A stretch of 64,000 nucleotides of DNA from JAJCYX01 sp965243825 (GTDB lineage Bacteria; Chloroflexota; Dehalococcoidia; Lucifugimonadales; Lucifugimonadaceae), in the NCBI GenBank assembly GCA_965243825.1, contig CBDEVT010000001.1, positions 3,162,001 through 3,226,000 on the forward strand. The letters are read 5' to 3'. The position numbers were made by a program, and so were the translations under genes. The notes below the pieces were generated by a model. It did no database searches and was not told the origin of the DNA. It saw only the letters and a list, made by a program, of their open reading frames with translations. Positions 33,636 through 44,040 of the stretch are shown one piece after another. Position 1 is the stretch's first letter. Each line of letters begins with the position of its first letter.

Positions 33636-36635
33636 TTACCCGTCTAGCTCCGGCGCAATGCCGTGTTGGAGCGCAAACGCCGCCGCTGCGGTCCGGTTGC
33701 CGACGCCAGTCTTGGTCAGGATGTTCTTCACGTGATTGACCGCAGTGTTGTAAGTGATAATCAATTCCTCGGCGATCTCACGGTTACTCTTGCCGGCAGC
33801 AACGAGCCTCAGGACTTCGATTTCGCGCGGCGTCAATCCACTGATAGTCGGCCTTGCATTTGAGTGACCTTCGTGAGCCGCGACAAGTGCTGAATCGATC
33901 AATTTGAGGAGCGGTGCCATACCAAACGAGGTTCCGATCTCTTTTGCGCGATCGAGAACCTCTACTGCTTGCGGCAATTCTGCTGCCGAACCTGAGTCGA
34001 TCATAGCGACCGCCTTGTCGTGCAGCGACCAGGCTAGCTCAGGGAGATAGCCTGCGGCTTCGTTAAACCTGACAGCCGCATCAAAACTCTCCAACGCCTC
34101 TTCCTGATTTCCGAGTGCAGCATCAAGTTTGCCTAGCAGGCGATCAAATGAGATAACGCCGCTGAGTGCCATCTGGCTGGTATGTCCTGTAAGAGCAGTC
34201 CGCATCTCGTCGGCCATTCTGGTGTTTCCACTGATAGCGCTAAGGAGCGCCGCGCCAATTCGTGCGAACGTGAAGATCCCATAGCCAGTAAACGGTGCAT
34301 TCAACACCGTATCTACGGCGTAAGCTGCTCTGTCCCTCATCTCGAGAGACCCGGTTAACTGATGCGCAAACGCTGCTGCATATGCGACATGGCAGTACTC
34401 GGAGTTCGCGCCAGCCGGGGTCTGGCGCATGACGACGGCCAGCCGATCCGCGTACTCCTGTCCCGTCTCGAAATCACCGACCTGGAACTCCAGAACAGTG
34501 CGGTAAGCCAACAATGCTGAATCACGAGGGGCGGCTTGCAAACCCGCATCGGAGTATCTTCGGGCAGAGACCCAGTCTCCCCGCAACCGGGCAACGTTTT
34601 CTGCCAACGCGTTGATCCGGCCGAGGTACGAAAGGTTTTGTAGACGATCGGCAAGCTCGAGCCCGGATTCGGCGTTCATCATCGCCGGCTCTGGTTCGCC
34701 AATCACGTAGTGCCCGCGTGCCGCGCTTATTCGACAGTCCAGTTCAGCGAGATTCAGCCCGAGTTGATTTGAAAGACTGACTGCCCGCAGGTTGCGTTGT
34801 CGGTTGTCGTTCCACCGATACCAGAATGAATCGACATATGCGGCGTTTGTCAGTGTGCGGACCTCGAGCCTGCGGTCCCCTTCTCTGCGGGCAATTGCCA
34901 GTGCTCTATCGAAGGCTTCCTGTGCCGCGGCGTAGTCACCTTCCTCATTGCCCAGGATCCGACCGTAGACAGATTGAATTCGCGCAGTGAAAGGCGACTG
35001 GCTATCGACCTTCTGCAGGGCCGTTCGAATCATTGGGCCAGTGCCAGATAGCCTTCGCGGGCTTGGAGATATGGCCGTTTCGATGATCAAAGCGACCTTG
35101 TCCGGCTCGTCCTCAGTTAGATAGTAGTCGAATGCCCTCTTGAGGTTGACCATCGCGTCATCCCAGGCCAGCATTGCCCACTGGCAACGGCCGAGAGCAA
35201 GCGAAACCTCAGCCACGGAGCGTTGGTCATTCGCCTCATCCAGGTAGCCGATCGCCGTCTCGTAGTGTCCGATCGCTGTCTCGTAATCATAGGCTGACAT
35301 CGCCTGATCACCGGCAATCTTCGAGTAGTGCGCGGCCTTGCCTCCACCGGTAAGCGGTGCACTCATCGTCGCGTGATGAGCCAACTCGCCGGCTACCGAG
35401 CTCACTTCGGCTCCAACCGACTGTTCGATTGCCTCGACGATTCGTGCATGCAGGCGCACACGGCGACTCTCAGTCAGGCGCTCTGACAGGGTTTGCTGCG
35501 TCAACGCATGATTGAACTGGAAACGATCAAAGTGTTCGGACACCTCTTCGATAATTCCCGGCCCAACAGCCTCGTCGACAAGGTCAAGTACCCTTTGCTC
35601 GTCCACATCGAGGAGCTCAACCAGCAGACCAATGTCGAACTCTCGGCCGACTATTGAGGACAGTGTGAGCGCCTCGTTGCATTCCTCTGAGAGTCTCGAA
35701 AGGCGCGACTCGATCACCTCGCGCACGCTTTCTGGCAACGGCATCGATCCACCATCGACCGGTCCGAGCTGCACTAGCAGGCGGGCGGTTTCCTGCGCAA
35801 AGAACGGATTACCACCCGTCCGGTCCGCCACCGTTTGGGCGACAGATTCGGTTGGACGATCACCCGTCGTTTTCTCGAACAGCTGTGTCACTTCAGCCGG
35901 ACCAAGCCCACTCAGATCGACGCGCTTGAACCAGTTCTCCTTGCTCAAACCGGCGATCGTGGTGCTCAGGGGGCTACGGTCGCTCACTTCGAACTCTCTG
36001 TACGTGCCAAGAATCATCATTCGCGCCGAACCGACACGACGGGCGGCGAATGCGAGCAACTGGACTGAAGCCGGATCGGCCCAGTGGAGATCGTCAAGCG
36101 TGATCAGCAGAGGTTGATTGACTGAAATCCGGGAGAAGAAGCTGGCGGTTGCATCATAAAGCCGGAAGCGTGCCTGCTCCGCCTCAAGCGTGGGCAGCGG
36201 CTCAACTGGAGCACCCATCGAACGAAACTCAGGATTCAACTCCGAAACAGCCCATAGGTCCGGGTCAATCAACGATCTCAAGTCGTGCGGTGGGAATTGC
36301 TCGGAACAGGTCCTCAGGAGTTGAATCCAAGGCCAGTACGGCGGTGACCCAGGGATCTCCTCACACCTGGCTGTTACAACAAGCCACTTCTTCTCTTCAG
36401 CAAGACGGGAGATCTCGGCTGCGATCCGGCTCTTTCCGATGCCGGGCTCACCGACCAGCATCGCAACCTGGCCTTCGCCGGACGCAGCGCGCCCTAACGC
36501 CTCCGAAAGAATACTGATCTCGTCGGTCCTCCCGACGAAGAAGTTGTTGTTGTTGGCTGCCATATCAAGCTGATGAACTGATTCCGACGAAACGTGCCGG
36601 AAGTTGATCGTAATCGGCGCTGCCGAGTATCGCAT
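33636..36635 (-). CDS. LuxR-family transcriptional regulator with AAA/STAND ATPase and TPR
   Basis: The 999-residue regulator has an AAA_16-type ATPase with Walker A GEPGIGKS at 62-69, Walker B in LLITLDDLHWAD, and the HWAD and GTYRE motifs of LuxR-type ATPases. A winged-helix linker and a long TPR-like helical region (about 400-910) follow, then a C-terminal LuxR HTH (LTPREIEVLRLVAAGKSNREIAEELIIT...GVGNRTAAAAFA). Such MalT-like proteins oligomerise with ATP and an inducer to activate transcription. An internal ATG (MAANNNNFFVGR, at 36563) is an equally good start. It is divergent from the wHTH fragment and BenE genes, which are candidates for its targets. Confidence 0.93.
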   Translation of the reverse strand: MRYSAAPITINFRHVSSESVHQLDMAANNNNFFVGRTDEISILSEALGRAASGEGQVAMLVGEPGIGKSRIAAEISRLAEEKKWLVVTARCEEIPGSPPYWPWIQLLRTCSEQFPPHDLRSLIDPDLWAVSELNPEFRSMGAPVEPLPTLEAEQARFRLYDATASFFSRISVNQPLLITLDDLHWADPASVQLLAFAARRVGSARMMILGTYREFEVSDRSPLSTTIAGLSKENWFKRVDLSGLGPAEVTQLFEKTTGDRPTESVAQTVADRTGGNPFFAQETARLLVQLGPVDGGSMPLPESVREVIESRLSRLSEECNEALTLSSIVGREFDIGLLVELLDVDEQRVLDLVDEAVGPGIIEEVSEHFDRFQFNHALTQQTLSERLTESRRVRLHARIVEAIEQSVGAEVSSVAGELAHHATMSAPLTGGGKAAHYSKIAGDQAMSAYDYETAIGHYETAIGYLDEANDQRSVAEVSLALGRCQWAMLAWDDAMVNLKRAFDYYLTEDEPDKVALIIETAISPSPRRLSGTGPMIRTALQKVDSQSPFTARIQSVYGRILGNEEGDYAAAQEAFDRALAIARREGDRRLEVRTLTNAAYVDSFWYRWNDNRQRNLRAVSLSNQLGLNLAELDCRISAARGHYVIGEPEPAMMNAESGLELADRLQNLSYLGRINALAENVARLRGDWVSARRYSDAGLQAAPRDSALLAYRTVLEFQVGDFETGQEYADRLAVVMRQTPAGANSEYCHVAYAAAFAHQLTGSLEMRDRAAYAVDTVLNAPFTGYGIFTFARIGAALLSAISGNTRMADEMRTALTGHTSQMALSGVISFDRLLGKLDAALGNQEEALESFDAAVRFNEAAGYLPELAWSLHDKAVAMIDSGSAAELPQAVEVLDRAKEIGTSFGMAPLLKLIDSALVAAHEGHSNARPTISGLTPREIEVLRLVAAGKSNREIAEELIITYNTAVNHVKNILTKTGVGNRTAAAAFALQHGIAPELDG

Positions 36636-36788
36636 GACTAACTATGGCTATGGCGGCGAGTCCAAGCATCGCTTGCTGGGTGGTGCAAGACACCAACTAC
36701 GGGCCATGTGTACGTCGAGCCAGCCACTTAGCATTGAATTACGGCAGCGAACTGATGCGCCCGGAATCCCCGAATTGGAGTGAAAGAG

Positions 36789-37040
36789 ATGATGGCGACG
36801 CAACGCACACCCGAGAACGAAGGACTTGAGCTGGGCTTCTATTCGACCCTCGAAGCGATCGGGTATGCCCACCCGTCAGAGATTTCCCGCAGGTGCTCCG
36901 TCCCGCAGGAAATCGTCGATTCATGGCTCAACGAGCGCAGATCTGGCGGTTGGCTCGACTTCGAACCCTCGACTGGGACCTACTCACTCGGCTGTGCATG
37001 GCCACCAATTGCCAATCGAGCCTATGACCTGGACGTATAG
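36789..37040 (+). CDS. Short winged-helix protein, probably the orphan N-terminus of a methyltransferase
   Basis: From the ATG at 36789 (GAGTGAAAGAG upstream) the frame gives 83 residues. GLELGFYSTLEAIGYAHPSEISRRCSVP and EIVDSWLNERRSGGWLDFEPSTG (cited in part) form a small winged helix of the type found at the N-terminus of class I SAM-dependent methyltransferases of the Rv2258c kind. The SAM-binding domain normally follows but here the frame ends, and the BenE gene starts 33 bp later. It may be a truncated gene or a stand-alone regulator. Confidence 0.5.
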   Translation: MMATQRTPENEGLELGFYSTLEAIGYAHPSEISRRCSVPQEIVDSWLNERRSGGWLDFEPSTGTYSLGCAWPPIANRAYDLDV

Positions 37041-37072
37041 ACACATCCGGTCAAGAACACGGGAATGCCAGC

Positions 37073-38329
37073 ATGCTCACACGAGTGATTAGAGATGTGA
37101 ACGCAAAAGCGACCGGTGCGGGCGTGACCGCATTCATATGGTATGCGTTCGGCGCGGTACCACTTCACATCGCCGTCGCCGGTCAGCTTGGACTGAACTC
37201 CGTGGAATCGTCCAGTTGGGTCTTCATTGTCTGGACATCCGGGGCCGCTTCATCTATCGCTTTGTCCCTGTACTACCGTCAGCCAATTCCCATCACATGG
37301 AGCATTCCCGGCCTCATCTACCTCGGCACCCTGGCCGGTCAGTTCTCATATGGCGAGATGGTGGGTGCCAACATAGTCGCAGGGGTGTTGATACTCCTTT
37401 TCGGAATCCTGGGACTGGGCAGCAGGCTGATGGCGGTGCTGCCGCTACCGATAGTGATGGGCATGTTCGCAGGCAGCATCGTTTCATATGCGACAAGGCT
37501 GGTCCAGGTGACTGCGGACGATCTGGCGATCGCCGGTCCCACCGTAGCCGGATACCTCGTGGGGCAACTACTCCACCGCTCGAAATTGCCGCCAATCGGT
37601 CTAGCGGTCCTGTTCGGAGGTGTTGCCGTCGCAATCGTTGGCGCAGGCAATACAGTTGATTTCGTACTTCATGCTCCAGCGGTCTCGGTCCCGTCAATTA
37701 CGTTCTCACTGCAGGCGGTTGCGGCCATCAGCTTTCCGATGGTTATCCTCGCCCTCGGGCTAGGGAACGTGCAGGGGCTGGGATTTCTAATCGGACAGGG
37801 TTACCGGGTGCCGATCAACCAGGTCTCGACAGTCGTTGGTGGACTCTCGATCGTCAACGCGCTGTTCGGTGGTCATGCCTCGATAGTTGCACGCACAGGA
37901 GTCGCAATCCTGGCTGGCGAAGACGCGGGTCCAAAGCACAGTCGGTATACAGCTAATCTGATCGCTGCGACTCTAACTCTTTCAATCGCGTTGGCGTCGG
38001 GACTCGTCATCGTCTTGCTCGCCCTGTTGCCGGAGGCGTACGTATTCGCACTCGCCGGGCTGGCAATCTTTTCGTCGCTGCAAGGCGCGTTCGAACAGGC
38101 TTTTAGCAGCCAACTCAGGTACGGGGCGCTGGTCGCATTCGTGACGGCCGCTACGCCATTCGCCATTGTCGGAATCTCATCTGCGTTCTGGGCAATCGTC
38201 ATAGGCATAGCCGCTTCATTCATCGCCGAACGCGATGAACTGATCGACTTCTGGGGATTAAACCGAAGGATCTCCATCGAAACGGATGTCGCTGGTGCCG
38301 TGCCCGCAAAATCTGCTACAAGTCGTTGA
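37073..38329 (+). CDS. BenE-family benzoate/H+ symporter-like transporter
   Basis: The 418-residue membrane protein has about twelve helices. BenE-family signatures include ITWSIPGLIYLGTLAGQFSYGEMVGANI, a conserved helix LPLPIVMGMFAGSIVSY, FPMVILALGLGNVQGLGFLIGQGY and the NALFGGHASIVARTGVAILAGEDAGP segment. The family imports benzoate or related aromatic acids with protons. Substrate specificity here is not shown by the sequence. An amidase and an SLC13 transporter lie downstream, consistent with organic-acid use. Confidence 0.88.
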   Translation: MLTRVIRDVNAKATGAGVTAFIWYAFGAVPLHIAVAGQLGLNSVESSSWVFIVWTSGAASSIALSLYYRQPIPITWSIPGLIYLGTLAGQFSYGEMVGANIVAGVLILLFGILGLGSRLMAVLPLPIVMGMFAGSIVSYATRLVQVTADDLAIAGPTVAGYLVGQLLHRSKLPPIGLAVLFGGVAVAIVGAGNTVDFVLHAPAVSVPSITFSLQAVAAISFPMVILALGLGNVQGLGFLIGQGYRVPINQVSTVVGGLSIVNALFGGHASIVARTGVAILAGEDAGPKHSRYTANLIAATLTLSIALASGLVIVLLALLPEAYVFALAGLAIFSSLQGAFEQAFSSQLRYGALVAFVTAATPFAIVGISSAFWAIVIGIAASFIAERDELIDFWGLNRRISIETDVAGAVPAKSATSR

Positions 38330-38539
38330 TGACCGTGGAAACATATCGACCACCCTGTGTCTATCAGCAAAAACTGACAACTCGGTTCGTGAGCTCGAAC
38401 CAGAAATTGATGAACGGACATGTCCATACAGGATGACTTAGAAAACACGGATCCGCTGGATGCGGTCCTTGAACGAATTTGTCCGATGCGGGCCAGTACG
38501 CAGGAATAGCATGAGTTCGGCTTGGATAGGAGGAATGAA

Positions 38540-39841
38540 ATGGCGGCTCCAGTTATCGAGATCGCTGTACTACTGGCTCTGGTGCTCGCGAACGGCATGT
38601 TTGCAATGGCAGAGATCGCCGTTGTCTCGGCACGGAAGGAGCGACTACAGGCCCTGGTCTCAGAAGGCCGATCAGGTGCAAGTGCCGCACTGGCCCTGGC
38701 GAACGACCCGAACCGTTTTCTTTCCACGATCCAGGTTGGCATCACATTGGTGGGTATCCTTGCCGGCGCATTTGGTGGCGCTACTTTGGCAGGGCGCCTC
38801 TCCAGTCTGCTGGACGAAGTGCCGGGCATCTCCAGGTACAGTGATCCCATTGGCTTCGGCATCGTGGTTGTCACGATCGCGTATCTGACGGTGGTGATCG
38901 GAGAGTTGGTGCCGAAGCGCCTCGGACTACGCTCGCCGGAGCGTGTTGCATCTTCAGTCGCACCGTCCATGCGCCGCTTGTCGTGGTTGGCGTCTCCGGT
39001 TGTTAGCTTACTCAGCAGGTCTACAGACGCCGTGCTTAAAGTGCTGAACATGTCTGGACCGGTTGAACAGCCGGTTACTGAAGACGAGATCAATGTGCTA
39101 ATGAGGCAGGGCCTGCGCGCTGGTTCAATCGAAGCTGGCGAGCGACAGATGGTTTCAGGCGTCTTCAGCCTGCACGATAGACCCGTGAGGGCAATAATGA
39201 CCCCACGACAGGAGATCGTCTGGCTGGATACCAGGATTTCGCGAATCGAACTGGTCCAAAAAATCGGCAGGGCCGATTACTCTCAATTCCCGGTCTGCGA
39301 GGGACGACTTGACGATCCGATCGGCGTGGTAGCTGTTAAGGACCTGCTCGCCCGCACACTTCAGGGCGATGACATGGACCTTAAGACCATCGCGGGACCT
39401 GCACTCTTCATACCGGAAACATCTACCGGCTCAGATGTTCTTAACCTGTTCCTGGAGACGAAGAATAACGTCGGACTCGTGATAGATGAGAACGGCGCTG
39501 TCGAAGGAGTGGTGACCATCAACGATATCCTGGGGGAGATCGTTGGCGAAGACATTCAAGAGATCGTCCGTTCTGGAGATTCCTGGACTGTTGACGGAAG
39601 AGTGGGAATCGAACCGCTCAACGATGTGCTACGGGTTCCTGTGCAGGTACCGGAGAGCGAACAGGGCAGCTACTTCACCGTCAGCGGTTTCGTCATGGCC
39701 CGTCTCGGGCGTATTCCTGAAGTCGGAGATTCCTTTACCTGGGGCGCTAATCACTTTGAGGTTCAACACATGTCAGACTATCGTGTAGGCAGAGTTCTGA
39801 TTACGCTCCAGAATGCCGATACGGAGAACAACGAAATCTGA
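38540..39841 (+). CDS. CNNM/CorC-HlyC family membrane protein (hemolysin C-like)
   Basis: AGGAGG at 38529 fixes the start at ATG 38540, giving 433 residues. The order is a CNNM/DUF21 transmembrane domain (about 1-190; NGMFAMAEIAVVSARK, TIQVGITLVGILAGAFGG, YLTVVIGELVPKRLGL), a CBS pair (about 215-340; RPVRAIMTPRQEIVWLD, EGVVTINDILGEIVGE) and a C-terminal CorC_HlyC domain. The family transports or regulates divalent cations such as Mg2+ and Co2+; the hemolysin name is historical. No operon partner. Confidence 0.93.
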   Translation: MAAPVIEIAVLLALVLANGMFAMAEIAVVSARKERLQALVSEGRSGASAALALANDPNRFLSTIQVGITLVGILAGAFGGATLAGRLSSLLDEVPGISRYSDPIGFGIVVVTIAYLTVVIGELVPKRLGLRSPERVASSVAPSMRRLSWLASPVVSLLSRSTDAVLKVLNMSGPVEQPVTEDEINVLMRQGLRAGSIEAGERQMVSGVFSLHDRPVRAIMTPRQEIVWLDTRISRIELVQKIGRADYSQFPVCEGRLDDPIGVVAVKDLLARTLQGDDMDLKTIAGPALFIPETSTGSDVLNLFLETKNNVGLVIDENGAVEGVVTINDILGEIVGEDIQEIVRSGDSWTVDGRVGIEPLNDVLRVPVQVPESEQGSYFTVSGFVMARLGRIPEVGDSFTWGANHFEVQHMSDYRVGRVLITLQNADTENNEI

Positions 39842-40189
39842 GCGGTCAGTAAGATACAAGGCAGACGGCTATTTCCAGCTGTGTATGCACTCTCACTCAA
39901 GGCATTCGAGATTGTGACAAGGATCATCTCGAATTGGATGACCTCCCACCCCCCTTCACGCTACGAGAACTGCCCGACGAGAATTTTCTACGAAGCCGAA
40001 TCCAAGGCTGAGACGTAGAGGCCACGGGACGACAATGAAGGCCTAGAACGTGTTCAGGATTGTCAGGCTCCAACCCGGTCCCCTACCAGACCATTCTGTT
40101 GAAAAAAAGTTGCAGGGTTACAGTCCGGAAAACAATCCCTGGTCGACCCGCCAAGACCGTAGCTGATCAGGGGTAGCAAAACAGAGACA
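39842..40189. other. Intergenic region, nothing recognised
   Basis: The 348 bp between the CNNM and SLC13 genes contain no convincing ORF, RNA or repeat. The A-rich run near 40101 is the only low-complexity spot. Confidence 0.3.
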
Positions 40190-41764
40190 ATGGCTGGTAC
40201 TGCAACGGGAGGCCGGTCAATCCATCGATTTCGGAAAAAATTCTCATCCCCAGCAATCGGGCTTCCACTTGGCCCGATGGTATTTGCATTCGTCGTTTTC
40301 GTATTTGATCTGGAGCCGGGGAACCCAGCAGCTACACAAACGCTCGGTGTTGCACTCTGGATGGCTATCTGGTGGGTGACTGAGGCTGTTCCGATACCTG
40401 TCACGGCCCTCTTACCGATCGTTCTCTTTCCACTCACCGGTGTGATGGACGGCAGTCAGGTGGCCGCCCAGTATTTCAACAGCACCATATTCCTGTTTAT
40501 CGGTGGATTTCTCGTCGCGCTCGGTATGGAGCGATGGAACCTTCACAGCCGCATCGCACTACGCATTCTGCTTGTCTTTGGCAATCGGCCACTCGCCGTC
40601 CTCTTTGGCTTCATGGTCGCCACGGCGTTTCTGTCCATGTGGGTGTCAAACACCGCGACCGCGATGATGATGACTCCGGTAGCAATTGCGGTCGGTAGCA
40701 CCTTGATGCGAAGTACAGATAGTGACTCGGACGACGCCGAGTCTCATTCAAGCCCATACCTTGTCGCGCTCCTTCTCGGAGTCGCTTATTCGGCGTCAAT
40801 TGGTGGCATAGCGACCCTCGTAGGCACACCACCGAATCTTTCGTTTTCCAGGATCTACGCCATCTCTTTCCCGGAAGCGCCAGAGATCGGCTTCGCCCAG
40901 TGGTTGATATTCGCATTTCCAGTGTCGATCGCCCTTCTGGCTATCACGTGGCTGGTACTTGTCCTTTGGAAAGGCAGGCGTGCAGATAGTCAACCCTCGT
41001 CCTCGGGTCTAATCAGGTTTCGGTACTCGGCGCTCGGGCCATTCACGTATGAGCAGAAGGTAATGCTGACGGCATTCGTGACACTGGCCATCCTCTGGAT
41101 GACGCGTGCTGATCTCGAAATTGGAGATTTCTCGTTTCACGGCTGGGCAAACCTGTTCGGCACGCCTGACTTCATAAATGACGGCACGGTGGCGATCGCA
41201 ATCGGGGTTCTTCTATTCGCGATACCGTCCAGGTCAGATTCCGGCAAACGGGTGATGGACTGGGAGACTGCTTCCAAGTTGCGTTGGGATATCGTGCTGC
41301 TTTTCGGAGGAGGATTCGCGCTGGCGGCTGCATTCCTGGAGTCAGGTCTGGCGGCTTGGTTCGGCAGCGAGTTGAGCGACGCAGACGATGTGCCGTTGGT
41401 GGTCCTGGTGAGTGCCATCTCTCTGCTCATAACGTTTGTAACAGAGTTGAACTCAAACACCGCCACATCGGAAACACTCTTGCCAGTGCTGGCCGGAGTG
41501 GCGTCCGGCGCGGGAATCCATCCTTTGCTCTTGATGCTTCCGGCGACTCTAGCGGCATCACTGGCCTTCATGATGCCCGTCGCGACACCTCCCAATGCGA
41601 TTGTGTTTGGGTCGGGGATGATCCGAATCACAGAGATGGTGCGTGTGGGGCTAATTCTGAATTTGTTTGGCGCTGCAGCGGTTACGGTGGCCGTGTTGCT
41701 AATTGCTCCGACTGTATTCAATTTCGACGTCAACAGCGTGCCGACCTGGGTTGGGGCGAGGTAG
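40190..41764 (+). CDS. SLC13/DASS family anion (dicarboxylate) symporter
   Basis: The 524-residue membrane protein carries the two SNT motifs of the DASS fold (WVSNTATAMMMTPVAIAV and ELNSNTATSETLLPVL), the adjacent VGTPPNLSFSRI and TPPNAIVFGSG loops, and WWVTEAVPIPVTALLPIVLFPL at the start of the first repeat. These residues bind Na+ and the carboxylate substrate. An elevator-type transporter for succinate, citrate or sulfate-like anions is expected. The long insert between helices (about 255-330) is somewhat larger than usual. Confidence 0.92.
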   Translation: MAGTATGGRSIHRFRKKFSSPAIGLPLGPMVFAFVVFVFDLEPGNPAATQTLGVALWMAIWWVTEAVPIPVTALLPIVLFPLTGVMDGSQVAAQYFNSTIFLFIGGFLVALGMERWNLHSRIALRILLVFGNRPLAVLFGFMVATAFLSMWVSNTATAMMMTPVAIAVGSTLMRSTDSDSDDAESHSSPYLVALLLGVAYSASIGGIATLVGTPPNLSFSRIYAISFPEAPEIGFAQWLIFAFPVSIALLAITWLVLVLWKGRRADSQPSSSGLIRFRYSALGPFTYEQKVMLTAFVTLAILWMTRADLEIGDFSFHGWANLFGTPDFINDGTVAIAIGVLLFAIPSRSDSGKRVMDWETASKLRWDIVLLFGGGFALAAAFLESGLAAWFGSELSDADDVPLVVLVSAISLLITFVTELNSNTATSETLLPVLAGVASGAGIHPLLLMLPATLAASLAFMMPVATPPNAIVFGSGMIRITEMVRVGLILNLFGAAAVTVAVLLIAPTVFNFDVNSVPTWVGAR

Positions 41765-42519
41765 GCGGCTCGTTCTCGCGGTGACGTTCAAGCCCGTCGC
41801 TCGGGGATCATGTAGCGCAGCATGCCGGTGGCACTCGAGGTGCGTTCCGACACTAGGCTTTCAATCGAATCTGACCTACTGCGCGGTTCGCAAGAGTAGA
41901 CCGGTCAGACTCAAGTTCAACTCAATACTCGTTCGCTAAGCGATCCTCAACATGCGATCGGTATTCGGGTGTCGAACACAGGCCATGGCAGTTGTGCTGT
42001 GGGCGTAGGCATACACCATAGCCAGTACCAGGGCGGATCCGTCGAGGGCGCTCGATATGTCGGTAGTTACGTCCTGCAACGATGCGGTCTTGGTCGCTCT
42101 CTCGAAATCCAGCGCTATCCTGTTTTCAATGGCGGCTGCCTCGACTGAATCGGCAAATACGGGTAACTCATATATCGTGACGCTATGAATATAGAGGGCG
42201 AGTTTAGCCGCAGATGCAGAAGGCGGTTTTACCTCCACCCAGAATCGTTATTTGCCGTTTTTATGGATTCAATCTCCCATCGATCTCGCCCTTTTCGTTC
42301 GCTGTTTCCGGATGCGGGAATCCCTGGCATCGCTCAGATTCCCATTTCCGTTTCAAAGGCAGTGCCATGCCAGAACATATTGCCGTCCAATAACAACACC
42401 CGCCTCAACGGTGGGGAGGATTCGAGAATGTGTCGTGGATTCCATCCAGCCTGGATTGACAGTCCGCGCAGTCGGTGAGAACTTCGCCGCACTGAAGACC
42501 TGGTACTGGAGAACCTGTG
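41765..42519. other. Intergenic region with one doubtful minus-strand ORF
   Basis: Within these 755 bp the only open frame of note is 41936-42238 on the minus strand (100 codons). Its predicted residues (ELPVFADSVEAAAIENRIAL) look loosely protein-like but show no known family, and no ribosome-binding site stands out. I leave it as unproven. The stretch may include a decayed gene. Confidence 0.25.
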
Positions 42520-43953
42520 ATGAACGTTGATTTCTCGTATGTTGCAGCAACCGACCTCGCCGATCGGATCAAGTCCAAAGAGCTGTCGCCAGTGGAGTTG
42601 ACTGAGTGGACCCTTGATCGAATCGAAACGTTGAATTCTCGACTCGGTGCATATATCACCGTCATGTCTGAACAGGCGATGGAAGCCGCCCGAATCGCAG
42701 AACAGGCCGTGATGGCCGGTAGCAAACTCGGGCCTCTCCACGGGGTACCGGTACCCATCAAAGATCTTGAGGATGTTGCCGGAATTCGTACTACCCACGG
42801 CTCCGTGCCTGATGATGAGGTTGCCGACTCAGACTCACTTTGTGCTGAGCGCATACGCGCTGCGGGCGGAATCATCATTGGGAAGACCAACACTCCTGAA
42901 TATGGACATGCCGGCACAACTGAGAACCTGGTTTTCGGCCCCTGTCGCAATCCATGGGATACCACGCGAACTTCCGGCGGCTCGAGTGGCGGCGCAGGCG
43001 CATCGGTAGCGGCCGGGATTACAGCAATCGCGCAGGGTAGTGACGGCGGTGGATCCGTGAGAATCCCTGCTGCTCTGTGCGGAATTTACGGCCTCAAGGC
43101 GACCCAGGGACGAGTACCGCGTAGACACAGCGGTGCCCACATGATTGTCAATAATTCCTCTGTGGGACCGATGACGTGGAACGTACGAGATGCAGCGCTG
43201 TTCCTGAATGTCCTTGCCGGCCCTGCACCGGATGCAGAGTTCGGCACAATCACCGATAGTCCGCCCGATTTCACCGGTGAGTTGGACAGCAGTGTAGAAG
43301 GTATGAGAATCGGGCTGGATGTGAGTAGCCTTGGCGGCGCCGCCTGTGAGTCGACGGTCGCAGAGGCGGTCGAGAGCGCAGCGCGCAAGTTCGAAGAACT
43401 GGGTGCAAACGTCGAAGAGGTGGAGTTCGCACCCAGACCGCATGAGGAGATCGAGAAACACTTCTTGGATTTCTTCTGCGCTAGTGGGTACTACCGATTC
43501 GCTCACCTACTTGATTCTGCAGACACCTCGAGACAACTGACGGACTACTTCAGGGCAAATCTTGAGCACGGTAAATCTCTTTCAGCCAGGGACTACATGG
43601 CGTCCCTCAATGCAGTGGGCCTGTACCGCGACTACACGAACAGATTCTTCAATGAATTCGACCTGCTGCTGACCCCATCCACGGCCACAACCGCGTTCGA
43701 AATAGAGAAGCCGCCCATGGAGATAGATGGGCAAAAGGTTCGGGATCCCCGCTGGGGCTTCATCCCCTACACCTACCTATTCAACTTGACTGGAAATCCA
43801 GCGGCCAGCGTCCCTGCCGGATTCGATGAGGCGGGATTGCCGCTTTCGATTCAGATAGTCGGCGATATGCGCGACGAACTAACGGTCCTTAAGGCTTCAG
43901 CCGCCTTTGAGAAAGCGCGACCGTGGTTAGGAATTAAACCTGTGTTGGCTTAA
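42520..43953 (+). CDS. Amidase-signature family hydrolase
   Basis: The ATG at 42520 gives 477 residues of the amidase-signature family. Catalytic elements are Lys81 (VPIKD), the cis-Ser in TSGGSSGGAG (about 155) and the nucleophile Ser179 in GSDGGGSVRIPA. The C-terminal SIQIVGDMRDELTVLKASAAFE helix is typical. It hydrolyses linear amides; GatA is unlikely because gatB and gatC are absent and the sequence reads like a stand-alone amidase. The gene is followed by 1.15 kb of degraded sequence. Confidence 0.92.
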   Translation: MNVDFSYVAATDLADRIKSKELSPVELTEWTLDRIETLNSRLGAYITVMSEQAMEAARIAEQAVMAGSKLGPLHGVPVPIKDLEDVAGIRTTHGSVPDDEVADSDSLCAERIRAAGGIIIGKTNTPEYGHAGTTENLVFGPCRNPWDTTRTSGGSSGGAGASVAAGITAIAQGSDGGGSVRIPAALCGIYGLKATQGRVPRRHSGAHMIVNNSSVGPMTWNVRDAALFLNVLAGPAPDAEFGTITDSPPDFTGELDSSVEGMRIGLDVSSLGGAACESTVAEAVESAARKFEELGANVEEVEFAPRPHEEIEKHFLDFFCASGYYRFAHLLDSADTSRQLTDYFRANLEHGKSLSARDYMASLNAVGLYRDYTNRFFNEFDLLLTPSTATTAFEIEKPPMEIDGQKVRDPRWGFIPYTYLFNLTGNPAASVPAGFDEAGLPLSIQIVGDMRDELTVLKASAAFEKARPWLGIKPVLA

Positions 43954-44040
43954 GTGCTCCAATGAATCGGCCGAGCAAACCAATGAACTGTTTAAGAAGA
44001 AGAGCCGCCTCCGGTATGTCGGCTCTCAGGATTCCGGGCA

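Noticed and set aside
37873..39093. 406-codon open frame on the minus strand
   Set aside because: It runs antisense across the BenE 3' end and the CNNM 5' end, has Ser/Ala/Arg/Thr-biased residues and no motif; it is a shadow of real plus-strand codons.
40047..40060. Second LexA-like box (GAACGTGTTC)
   Set aside because: The half-sites are spaced by 2, not 4, and no gene start is positioned for control.
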